Below, piece by piece: positions 1 through 7,146 of a stretch of DNA of 46,809 nt; position 1 is the first letter of the stretch; each line of letters begins with the position of its first letter. Source of the DNA: an uncultured Chromatiaceae bacterium (GTDB taxonomy: Bacteria > Pseudomonadota > Gammaproteobacteria > Tenderiales > Tenderiaceae); assembly GCA_945787735.1 (NCBI GenBank), contig CALZIQ010000012.1:1-46809 (forward strand), written 5' to 3'. The notes under the pieces were generated by a model that was not told where the DNA came from, searched no databases, and saw nothing but the letters and a program-made list of their open reading frames with translations. The translations under genes and the position numbers were made by a program.

Positions 1-149
1 TTTGCGCCGCACAGCTTGGTCGTTATGCCTATGAAGAGTTATGATAGCTACTAAAATGGGCGTTCAATTCGGGTCAAGATACTCTTGATTTGAGGTAAAT
101 ATGGCGTTTATTCTTCCTATACTTGTACAATCAGATATTCAAAAAGCAT
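1..149. other. Left-edge sequence with no firm gene
   Basis: No complete gene is visible here. On the plus strand the frame starting at base 3 reads CAAQLGRYAYEEL and stops with TGA at 42-44. This could be the last codons of a gene entering from the left, but it is too short to identify. The rest, to the stop of the Nif11 gene, is AT-rich and has stops in the frames I read. Bases 22-29 form one member of an inverted pair described separately. Confidence 0.25.
8..29. repeat. attC-like right half (possible integron cassette boundary)
   Basis: The segment contains CCGCAC, then CTTG, then GTTATGCC at 22-29. It is the near reverse complement of the segment at 505-520, which reads GGCATAACAAGTGCGG; the inner 8 bases (GTTATGCC and GGCATAAC) match perfectly. 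Integron attC sites end with a GTTRRRY-like core and begin with RYYYAAC, so this looks like the right end of one attC. The core is not a perfect consensus match, and no integrase gene is in the window. This is an inference from a short motif. Confidence 0.22.
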
Positions 150-365
150 TTAATTGTACTCTCCAGGAATATCGTTTTTTTTAACAGTAACCCTGCCAAC
201 TTTCTTGCCAGACATTCTCAATAATTCATCACCTGAAAATTCAAAACCAAGCTTTAGTGCTATTCGCGCAACATCATCTGCAGTTGATGAAGCGAGCACC
301 TCATTTTTAAGTGCAGGTTCAGACTGCATTTTCTTTAAAAATGCCTCGAGTTGATCTAAAGCCAT
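150..365 (-). CDS. Nif11-type leader peptide family protein
   Basis: This 71-aa protein matches the Nif11-like domain. It begins MALDQLEAFLKKMQSEP, continues with an alanine-rich helix (STADDVARIALKLGF) and then the FSGDELLRM segment that usually ends the domain near residue 50. Family members are found with nitrogen-fixation genes or serve as leader peptides of ribosomally made, modified natural products. The C-terminal stretch after residue 50 is basic, ends in PGEYN and has no Cys, so it is not an obvious lanthipeptide core. The start is supported by AGGA about 9 nt upstream on the minus strand. No modification enzyme, transporter or nif gene is nearby, so the function is open. The gene is isolated in an AT-rich island between two attC-like elements. 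Confidence 0.75.
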   Translation of the reverse strand: MALDQLEAFLKKMQSEPALKNEVLASSTADDVARIALKLGFEFSGDELLRMSGKKVGRVTVKKNDIPGEYN

Positions 366-1042
366 ATTTGAAATTCCTATTCTCGCTAGCTGCTCATATA
401 CTAAACAGGAAAACCATTACAGGTTTCAATCAAATTCTACTATTCTTTCATGATATAGGCAATGAGTGGAACTCCCAGAAGACTAGATATATTGTGCAAG
501 AAAAGGCATAACAAGTGCGGACGAGAGGGGCGACACCTAACCTGATAATGCACACAGCTCCACTCAGCTAATGGAGGTGCCCAATGACACGCTGAAAACA
601 CTACAATTAATACGACGATAACTTTAAATGGAGACGACTACCTTGAAATACACCGAACCATGGAAACGCTAACATTCCAAGTGGCCAAAGAAGGGGCGTT
701 GCAAATTTCATTTTCTGAAGTGCGATAGATCATGGCTAGAGATGACTAGTAACTAGTGCAATTAAACGGAACCACCAGATAATCAATAGAACTATCAATC
801 AGTTATGTCAGTCTTGTCTTAATAATAATCAGCAGGGTCGGTGTGGGCTGCAGATCTCGAAACTGTTGCCGATAGAGATTAGTGCATCACACTTTTCAAT
901 TAAAAAATGTGAGCTAAGTTGAAATGAAAGCTGGTCAGGTGCATGTTAAGTGACGATGTTGCGGTGTTATTTCATGGTTAGTCTACCTGTCTAGTAATAA
1001 TGGAATATTAAACAGATTAACTGCGTAAGAGCGGTGGAGATA
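366..1042. other. Long AT-rich non-coding stretch
   Basis: No convincing gene was found in about 680 bases. The only coding-like piece is a 22-codon plus-strand frame at 660-728 (METLTFQVAKEGALQISF, then a stop at 726-728). It vaguely resembles the first strands of AbrB-type antitoxins and could be a remnant, but it is too short to call. Bases 505-520 are the attC-like partner of the left-edge element. The region directly before 1043 should hold the promoter of the signalling operon, but I could not pick clear -35/-10 hexamers. Confidence 0.5.
505..526. repeat. attC-like left half (possible integron cassette boundary)
   Basis: GGCATAAC at 505-512 is followed by AAGTGCGG and then ACGAGAGGGG. 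The TAACAA start followed by a G-rich run resembles the left end of integron attC sites, and the 8-bp core is the exact reverse complement of 22-29. I could not find a matching GTTATGC-like right half within the next 150 bases, so a complete attC is not shown. It may be a degraded site or chance. Confidence 0.22.
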
Positions 1043-1408
1043 ATGATCAATTCTGTACTTGTCGTTGATGACTCTAAGATGTCACGCAAACTGGTTATCC
1101 GATCCTTGCCTGAAGAATGGGATGCGCCTGTGTTTCAGGCCGCCAATGGCATGGAAGCACTTGAGCTTTATCATGAAAAAAATCCAGATGTAATGTTTCT
1201 GGATTTGACCATGCCAGAGTTGGACGGTTTTGGGGTGCTTGCCGCCTTGCAAGAAGAAGGCAGCAAAATGCCTGTGATTGTGATTAGTGCCGATGTGCAA
1301 ACTGAGGCCTATGAGCGGGCGATTACACTGGGGGCGCGTGCTTTTATTCAAAAGCCAATGAAGCCAGATGATGTCAAGAAAGTTGTTCAGGAACTGGGCT
1401 TGCTATGA
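1043..1408 (+). CDS. CheY-like single-domain response regulator
   Basis: This is a 121-aa stand-alone receiver domain. The acidic pair D9-D10 (VVDDSKMSRK), phospho-acceptor D54 (VMFLDLTMPELDG), S82 (VIVISAD) and K104 (FIQKPMKP) are all present, so it should be phosphorylatable. There is no output domain, so it must act by protein contact. I chose ATG 1043 (MINSVLVVDDS) over GTG 1034 because the protein then begins at the usual first strand and GGTGGAG lies just upstream. The stop overlaps the next start as ATGA, indicating translational coupling to the CheC-like protein. The histidine kinase downstream is the natural phosphodonor. Confidence 0.9.
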   Translation: MINSVLVVDDSKMSRKLVIRSLPEEWDAPVFQAANGMEALELYHEKNPDVMFLDLTMPELDGFGVLAALQEEGSKMPVIVISADVQTEAYERAITLGARAFIQKPMKPDDVKKVVQELGLL

Positions 1409-2025
1409 CAGATATTAAAGAACAATTTGACGAAGATCGCAGAGATGCTCTGCAAGAAGTGGTCAATATCGCCATGGGCCAGGCAGGTGATTCCTTAGCA
1501 AAATTGTTCGACACATTTGTAGAGCTTTCTATTCCAAAATTTCACCTGTGTGATGTTAGCGATTTGAATCAAGCACTTTCTGAACGTTATACCGATGGTG
1601 AAATGCTGACGATTCTGCGCCAACCTTTCTCGGGTCAGCTTAGAGGTGAAGGCATCGCTTTATTCAACAATAGCGGTGTCGATGAACTTGCCGGTTTGAT
1701 GGGCTATGAAGGTGAGGTGACGTCTAATAACGAACGTGAGATGTTGTTGGATGTCTGCAGTATCCTGGTCGGCGCCTGTTTGAATGGCATTGCTTCGCAG
1801 CTAGATATGGCGGTTAGTTTTACGGCTCCAACGATTATGTCTGCAAATAGTACGGTTGAAAACTTTTTTAAACCAGGTTCGATTCAGTGGCGTTATGCCA
1901 TGGTCATGGAAATTCGTCTGACGCTCGAGCAATATTCCTTCAGCAGTAATATGTTGTTGTTTTTGTCTGAAGACAGTTTTCAACCGTTGGTTAAAAAACT
2001 TGATCAGATGCTAGACGAATTGTAA
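1405..2025 (+). CDS. CheC-like CheY-phosphatase family protein
   Basis: This 206-aa protein has the CheC/CheX/FliY-type fold. The first active-site helix is intact: D14-x3-E18-x2-N21, then Pro exactly 22 residues later (P44), matching the [DS]-x3-E-x2-N-x22-P motif used to strip phosphate from CheY. The second site keeps the spacing but has E-x3-D-x2-S-x22-P (EMLLDVCS), so the catalytic Glu and Asn are changed and this site is probably weak or inactive. It is coupled by ATGA overlap to the receiver upstream and lies 5 nt from the kinase downstream. It most likely dephosphorylates that receiver. There are no chemoreceptor, CheA or CheW genes nearby, so a role outside classical chemotaxis is likely. 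Confidence 0.8.
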   Translation: MTDIKEQFDEDRRDALQEVVNIAMGQAGDSLAKLFDTFVELSIPKFHLCDVSDLNQALSERYTDGEMLTILRQPFSGQLRGEGIALFNNSGVDELAGLMGYEGEVTSNNEREMLLDVCSILVGACLNGIASQLDMAVSFTAPTIMSANSTVENFFKPGSIQWRYAMVMEIRLTLEQYSFSSNMLLFLSEDSFQPLVKKLDQMLDEL

Positions 2026-2030
2026 GCGCC

Positions 2031-3347
2031 ATGAATGACGAAATTTCACGCCTAGTAAATATGGCGGTGAGCCAGATCAATGCGGGAATGGTGATCCTAG
2101 ATGCAGATTGCAATATTGTTTTCTGGAATCGTTTTATGGAAATCCATAGTGGTATTCCAGAAGATGACGTGAAAGGAAAAAATCTATTTGAGGTTTTTCC
2201 TGACCTGAAAGGCAGTGGAATAAAAAAGAAAATTGATAGCGTCTATCTGTTAAAGAATTTCGCTTTTACCTCTTGGGAGTATCGTCCTTACCTGTTTAAA
2301 TTCCCGAATACTCATTCGGTGGTCGGTGGAGAAGAGTGGATGCAACAGGATTGCACCTTTTCACCAATGATTGATGAGTCAGGCAATGTCACGCATATCT
2401 GTCTGTCGGTATTTGACTCCACTAACACCGCGTCCTACCAGAAAAAGTTGCTGCGTACTTCAGGCTCGTTGATAAAACAGCGTAACAAACTTTCAGAGAT
2501 GAACAAAAGGCTGGAAGAGGCGCAGAATCAACTGTTGCAATCTGAAAAGATGGCGGCAGTTGGACAGCTCGCAGCGGGTGTTGCGCATGAAATCAACAAC
2601 CCGGTTGGTTATGTAAACTCAAATGTCTCTGCGCTGGAAGGTTATATTGACGAACTGTTGCAATTGCTCGCGGCATATGAGGCATGTGAGCCCATGCTTG
2701 ATTCTGGCAATGCTTTGGCTGAGTCGCTCCAACAAACAAAAAAGAAAATAGATCTGACTTATCTGAAGGAAGATTTGGTTGATCTCCTGCGGGAATCAAA
2801 AGAAGGCCTCGATAGGGTGAAAAAGATTGTTCAGGATCTCAAAGATTTTTCCCATGTGGATGAAAGTGAGTGGCAATATGCTGACCTGCACAAGGGGCTA
2901 GATAGCACCTTGAATGTGGTCAATAACGAGGTCAAGTACAAAGCTGATGTAGTGAAGAACTATGGTGACATAGGTGAGGTTAAATGTCTCTCGTCACAAA
3001 TCAATCAGGTATTCATGAACTTGTTAGTGAATGCAGCACATGCCATTAAAGAACATGGCACAATCACAATTAGCACTGGCACTGAGGGCGAAGGTGTCTG
3101 GGTCGAGATTGAAGACACTGGTGCGGGTATCGAAAAAGAAAAATTGGGTCGAATCTTTGAGCCATTTTTTACTACAAAACCAGTGGGCAAGGGCACCGGT
3201 CTTGGCCTATCGCTCTCGTACAATATAATTAATAAACACAAAGGCAAAATCTCTGTGGAGAGTGAGCTAGGCAAGGGTACCAAATTTCGTATCTGGTTGC
3301 CTAAAGTGAACGCATCTGATGAGGCTGCTGAAGCTTCAGTGGCCTAG
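2031..3347 (+). CDS. PAS-domain sensor histidine kinase
   Basis: This 438-aa kinase has no predicted membrane segment and is therefore probably cytoplasmic. A PAS domain covers about residues 10-135 and a coiled coil follows (about 145-170). The phosphorylation helix reads MAAVGQLAAGVAHEINNPVG with phospho-acceptor H186. The ATPase domain shows an N box (NQVFMNLLVNAAHAI), G1 (DTGAGI), F box (FEPFFTTKP) and G2 (GKGTGLGLSLS). The AHEINNP form of the H box is typical of orphan kinases that pair with separate receivers. It is the last gene of the receiver-CheC-kinase operon and has no obvious Shine-Dalgarno, so it probably depends on coupling with the gene 5 nt upstream. The input ligand is unknown. 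Confidence 0.9.
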   Translation: MNDEISRLVNMAVSQINAGMVILDADCNIVFWNRFMEIHSGIPEDDVKGKNLFEVFPDLKGSGIKKKIDSVYLLKNFAFTSWEYRPYLFKFPNTHSVVGGEEWMQQDCTFSPMIDESGNVTHICLSVFDSTNTASYQKKLLRTSGSLIKQRNKLSEMNKRLEEAQNQLLQSEKMAAVGQLAAGVAHEINNPVGYVNSNVSALEGYIDELLQLLAAYEACEPMLDSGNALAESLQQTKKKIDLTYLKEDLVDLLRESKEGLDRVKKIVQDLKDFSHVDESEWQYADLHKGLDSTLNVVNNEVKYKADVVKNYGDIGEVKCLSSQINQVFMNLLVNAAHAIKEHGTITISTGTEGEGVWVEIEDTGAGIEKEKLGRIFEPFFTTKPVGKGTGLGLSLSYNIINKHKGKISVESELGKGTKFRIWLPKVNASDEAAEASVA

Positions 3348-3383
3348 TGCCGTAACCATCCCCAAAAATCCGCTTATTGCCTA

Positions 3384-3412
3384 TTGGCCAAGCCGGATAA
3401 CAGTCATATAAT
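3384..3412 (+). promoter_or_regulatory. Sigma-70-type promoter
   Basis: TTGGCC at 3384-3389 and a perfect TATAAT at 3407-3412 are separated by 17 nt. The element lies in the 111-nt gap after the kinase gene and would drive the CWC protein and persulfide dioxygenase genes. Confidence 0.5.
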
Positions 3413-3458
3413 TTAGCCCAGATTTCCAAACTCCATCTCGTCTTACTGGATCCATCTT

Positions 3459-3677
3459 ATGGATGTCATGCCTGATTCAACTCGATGTCCGCTCTGTGGC
3501 AATTTCAATCACTGTTCTATGGCCAGTGCTTCGAATGAACATCAACAAGCTGATTGTTGGTGCCGTGTAGAACATATTCCTGAAGGCCTGTTGGCTAGGC
3601 TGCCGTTACAGGCCAGGGGCAATGTCTGTATCTGCCAGGCCTGTGTAAAGGCGTATAATGCAAGCCATGTCGAATAA
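3459..3677 (+). CDS. Cysteine-rich CWC family protein
   Basis: This 72-aa protein matches the cysteine-rich CWC family: CPLCGNFNHC near the N-terminus, the name-giving CWC in the middle (ADCWCRVEHIP), and CICQACVKAY near the end. The paired cysteines suggest a small metal-binding (zinc or iron) fold. The family has no established function. It lies 13 nt before the persulfide dioxygenase-rhodanese gene and is probably co-transcribed, so a role with sulfane sulfur or metal handling is possible, but that is inference. Confidence 0.8.
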   Translation: MDVMPDSTRCPLCGNFNHCSMASASNEHQQADCWCRVEHIPEGLLARLPLQARGNVCICQACVKAYNASHVE

Positions 3678-3690
3678 AGTGTGAGTAGCG

Positions 3691-4740
3691 ATGGCGATTC
3701 AATTTAATCCTCCCAACTTGCTGGTCAGGCAACTGATGGATCGGGATACCTGGACTTATACCTATCTATTGGTTGATCCAAAAACGCAGCAAGGCCTATT
3801 AATTGACCCGGTGCGTGAACAGCTTGATCGTGATACTTCATTGCTTAGGGAGTTAGGTGTTGAGTTGCTTTACGTGCTGGAAACCCACGTACATGCCGAC
3901 CACGTTACCTCGGCGGGCATGATTCGCCAACAGACTGGCGCCCGTATTGTCTACGGCGAAGCCGCCCAAGTGAAAGCGATTGATCTTGCAGTGAAGGATG
4001 GTGATAAGATTCGTTTTGGCGATTATCCCATTCGTGTGTTAGCCACGCCTGGCCATACCAATGGCTGTGTCAGTTACTATGTTGACGGAATGCTGTTTAC
4101 AGGTGACGCTTTGTTAATTCATGGTTGTGGTCGTACTGATTTTCAGCAGGGTGATGCTGCCACGCTTTTTCGCAGTGTGACTGAAAAGCTGTTTACGCTG
4201 CCGGATGAAACCATGGTCTATCCTGCGCATGATTACAACGGTCGTACTGTCTCGAGTATTGGCGAAGAGAAGCGTTGGAATACTCGTCTGGGCGGAAACA
4301 AGCAGGAACATGAATTTGTCCAGATTATGCAAAACCTCAATCTTGATTTACCGAAAAAGATCAACGAAGCTGTTCCCGCCAATATGGATACCGGCATCAG
4401 TTTTGACCCCAAGCGCTACCTGCATGAAGAGTTTTCTATGATCGATCTGCATCAGGCTTGGCAATCACTCCCGCACAGCGAGCTTATTGTCGATACCCGC
4501 ACGGCGGAGGAGTTTGGCACGGGGCATGTGCCGGGCGCGGTCAACATCCCCTTTGGTGAAGAAGACGAACATGTCGACGAGCTGAAGAAATATAATAAAG
4601 TGTATCTCTATTGCCGTTCGGGGCGTCGCGCCCAGACGGTGTTTGCCGATCTTTCAATCCTCGGGCTTCACAACCTGGTGTGTGTGGGGCACTCGGGCAT
4701 GCCCGAGTGGGCGCAGGCTGGTTTTCCGCAAGAAGCCTAA
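3691..4740 (+). CDS. Persulfide dioxygenase (ETHE1-like)-rhodanese fusion
   Basis: This 349-aa protein joins two sulfur-handling domains. Residues 1 to about 235 are a metallo-beta-lactamase fold of the ETHE1 type: TH66VH68ADH, TPGH122TNG and GD139ALL supply the metal site. The stretch IHGCGRTDFQQGDAATL and YPAHDYNGRTVSSI closely matches ETHE1 persulfide dioxygenases, which oxidise glutathione persulfide to sulfite with a mononuclear iron. Residues about 250-345 are a rhodanese with active-site C308 (YCRSGRRAQ) and DTRTAEEFGTGHVPGAVN. Fusion proteins of this kind can pass sulfane sulfur between thiosulfate and glutathione. Its last four bases overlap the convergent dgkA gene. Confidence 0.9.
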   Translation: MAIQFNPPNLLVRQLMDRDTWTYTYLLVDPKTQQGLLIDPVREQLDRDTSLLRELGVELLYVLETHVHADHVTSAGMIRQQTGARIVYGEAAQVKAIDLAVKDGDKIRFGDYPIRVLATPGHTNGCVSYYVDGMLFTGDALLIHGCGRTDFQQGDAATLFRSVTEKLFTLPDETMVYPAHDYNGRTVSSIGEEKRWNTRLGGNKQEHEFVQIMQNLNLDLPKKINEAVPANMDTGISFDPKRYLHEEFSMIDLHQAWQSLPHSELIVDTRTAEEFGTGHVPGAVNIPFGEEDEHVDELKKYNKVYLYCRSGRRAQTVFADLSILGLHNLVCVGHSGMPEWAQAGFPQEA

Positions 4741-5102
4741 GCGCTTGTCTGGAAAAATTTCTCCAGCAGAAGCATCAAAACCAGCCACAAGGCACCCAGA
4801 CTTAGCAACAATACCGCTGCAGCGGCACAGTCTTTCACCATTTTTATGTTGGGATGCTGTTCTGGGTGCAGATGATCGGCTAGATGCTCAAGGGCCGTAT
4901 TGATTAGCTCTGCCGCTAGTACCAAAACAACCATGATACCCGTCAACGCCCACCACAGCGGTTCAGGCTGCAACACCATCAACAACAGTAATGCGCCAAA
5001 GGCGAAGAGTCCATGGGTGCGAAAACTCTTTTCATGTCGCCAAGTGGCGCGCAGCCCAGCAAGGGCATAGCTGAGTCGGTGGTGAAAGGCTTGGTTTTTC
5101 AT
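4737..5102 (-). CDS. dgkA: Diacylglycerol kinase
   Basis: This 121-aa integral membrane kinase belongs to the small prokaryotic DgkA family. GLRATWRHEKSFR forms the N-terminal amphipathic helix, AELINTALEHLADHL carries the catalytic Glu and the E-x-N-T/S-x-I/L-E signature, and VKDCAAAAVLL is the conserved Lys-Asp-x-x-x-Ala-Ala segment. Three transmembrane helices are visible. It recycles diacylglycerol to phosphatidic acid at the inner membrane. Its start overlaps the stop of the upstream DedA-PAP2 gene (ATGA), so the two are translationally coupled. Confidence 0.93.
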   Translation of the reverse strand: MKNQAFHHRLSYALAGLRATWRHEKSFRTHGLFAFGALLLLMVLQPEPLWWALTGIMVVLVLAAELINTALEHLADHLHPEQHPNIKMVKDCAAAAVLLLSLGALWLVLMLLLEKFFQTSA

Positions 5103-7117
5103 AATGGTGCCTTAATCTTATCAGACCATAGCAATAACACTTCGCCGCGCCAGCCGGGTTGGTCGGCGTAGGGTTTTTCGCGATAGCGTAAGCGCCAGCT
5201 CATCAGAGCGATAAAGGGCTTGAAAAGCTGTATGGGCGTATCAAAATCCTGATTCAAGACGGGAATAGTGATCAGTGGATAACGAGCCAGTTCAAGCCGG
5301 CCGATATAGCCCAGCCAGAGCGGCTGCTGATTCTCGAACTCATAATTGGCGGGCCAAAGTTTGATGATCATTTTCTGTTCGATCAAGACCATGGTCAGGC
5401 TGGCATGATAGCCGTCGTGCACATGCGGCAGGGGCGGCAAAGAATTGAGTGTGGCATCGGGATTGAGCCAATGCAGGGCGCTGGTGGGTGACAGTGGCTC
5501 AGGACTATGCCAGCCCAGGGCTTCAAGGTGCTGTTGTAACTCATTTAGGGGCCCGGCCCACTGCAGATTGAGTGGTTGGCTAGGAATGCCGAGTGTATCT
5601 ATGCGATGGGCAGGTAGCTGTTGCCAGCCTGTGTCCGGCCAGCTGCCGAAATCCATCTTTTCGGTGTGATGTTGTTGCGCATAACGTTGCAACTGCTCGC
5701 TGTGGGTGCTGAGACTGTGCCAGCTACCGACACTCAGCAGCACCAGCAGCGGCGTGACAATCAGAGCGCTTGGGTTGATCGGTGCGAAGATATGACGACG
5801 ATAGGCCACCCCCAGTGCGGTGATCCATACCAGTCCCAGCACGATGCCTGCGGCCACATCTGAAAACCAATGGGCGCCAAGGTAGAGACGCGAAAAGGCG
5901 ATGCTTAGGATAATAAGCCATGCGGCTGCGTAACAAAGCCAGCGTCGCTGCGGCGGTAATTCACGGGCGATCATCACCGCCAGAAAGCCGAAACTACAGG
6001 TGGCAAACACAGTATGGGCGCTGGGAAAACTGAACGCCATCGCGCCTTCGAACATGGTATTGGGACGCGGCATTTGCACGGTCTGTTTAAGCAACCAGGT
6101 CATCAGTGCGCCGAACACGGTGGCAGCAAGCCAGTGGCCGGCGGCAAGGTAATGACGTCTGGCCAGCAGCCATAGTGTCAAGGCAATGACCAGCGCAACG
6201 TGGACGATGCCGTCGCCGAGTTGTGAGATAAAGGTCATGACATGATCGCCCCAGGGCGTGCGCAGTCCCTGCAACAGGTGATATAGACTGCTGTCGAGCC
6301 GGGCCAGCGGTGGGCCGATGCTGAACTGTTGAAACAGCGCAAAGATCACCACGGAAAACAGCAGCAATGCAAACGCAAGTATGCTCAGACCTTTCAGCTC
6401 CGAGTGTTGCGGATCGACAATAGCGGCGGTGATCTTGCCCAGAAGTTTGTGACTGCGGCCCCAAGCGATCAGCTTATCGGCCAGCTGTTCAGCTTGTGGT
6501 GCCAGCAGTGTGTAGAGCCGTTTCAACAACCAAATGCTGAGCCACAAAAATATCAGCAGTAGAACCACCATCAGGGCTAGACGTGATGCGACTGCCGCCG
6601 CTAGTCCCAACGAAGCACCGAAGACCATGCCGGGCAGCAGATAGGCCGGCGCCCAGGCCAATGCCGAGAGCACATTCACAAAAATAAATTTCCATGCCGG
6701 CATACCCAGCATACCGGCGGTGGCGGGGATGATGGGCCGTACCGGACCAACAAAACGGCCAAACAGAATTGATTTGCCGCCGTGGCGCAGGAAGAAGGTC
6801 TCGCCTTTTTCAAACAGGGCGGGATAACGTTTGAAAGGCCAGAAGCCACGCAGTTGATGCTTGAAATGTAGACCCAGCCAGAAACTCAAACCATCACCGG
6901 CGATGGCGCCCAGCACCGCCAGCCACAACGTAGGCCAAAACTCGATTGTGCCTATTGCCACCAGGGTGCCGATGGCAAACATCAACACCACCCCCGGCAT
7001 AAATAGCCCAACAATGGCGAGTGATTCAGTGAAGGCGACCAAAAATACAAACAGCCCGGCCCAGGCGGGGTGTTGTTGGATCCAATTAAGCAGGGGTTGG
7101 AGAAAGTCGAGGCTCAT
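5099..7117 (-). CDS. DedA / PAP2 phosphatase / LssY-like fusion membrane protein
   Basis: This 672-aa multi-domain membrane protein has three parts. Residues 1 to about 200 are a DedA/VTT domain (FTESLAIVGLFMPG and GRFVGPVRPIIPATAG), a family implicated in lipid flipping. Residues about 270-430 are a PAP2 phosphatase with all three motifs: KQTVQMPRPN, FPSAHT and SRLYLGAHWFSDV, the last His acting as a catalytic partner. The rest (about 480-672) is soluble and resembles the LssY C-terminal region. A likely job is dephosphorylating and moving an isoprenoid or phospholipid phosphate across the membrane. Overlap with dgkA downstream fits a lipid-recycling operon, with the diacylglycerol product of one step re-phosphorylated by the next enzyme. 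Confidence 0.88.
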   Translation of the reverse strand: MSLDFLQPLLNWIQQHPAWAGLFVFLVAFTESLAIVGLFMPGVVLMFAIGTLVAIGTIEFWPTLWLAVLGAIAGDGLSFWLGLHFKHQLRGFWPFKRYPALFEKGETFFLRHGGKSILFGRFVGPVRPIIPATAGMLGMPAWKFIFVNVLSALAWAPAYLLPGMVFGASLGLAAAVASRLALMVVLLLIFLWLSIWLLKRLYTLLAPQAEQLADKLIAWGRSHKLLGKITAAIVDPQHSELKGLSILAFALLLFSVVIFALFQQFSIGPPLARLDSSLYHLLQGLRTPWGDHVMTFISQLGDGIVHVALVIALTLWLLARRHYLAAGHWLAATVFGALMTWLLKQTVQMPRPNTMFEGAMAFSFPSAHTVFATCSFGFLAVMIARELPPQRRWLCYAAAWLIILSIAFSRLYLGAHWFSDVAAGIVLGLVWITALGVAYRRHIFAPINPSALIVTPLLVLLSVGSWHSLSTHSEQLQRYAQQHHTEKMDFGSWPDTGWQQLPAHRIDTLGIPSQPLNLQWAGPLNELQQHLEALGWHSPEPLSPTSALHWLNPDATLNSLPPLPHVHDGYHASLTMVLIEQKMIIKLWPANYEFENQQPLWLGYIGRLELARYPLITIPVLNQDFDTPIQLFKPFIALMSWRLRYREKPYADQPGWRGEVLLLWSDKIKAPL

Positions 7118-7146
7118 TGTGCCGCATTATAGCGGATGCTTCTACT

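Noticed and set aside
660-728. 22-codon frame resembling the first strands of an AbrB-type antitoxin
   Set aside because: Too short, with no clear ribosome site and no toxin gene after it. Kept only as a remark in the non-coding stretch.
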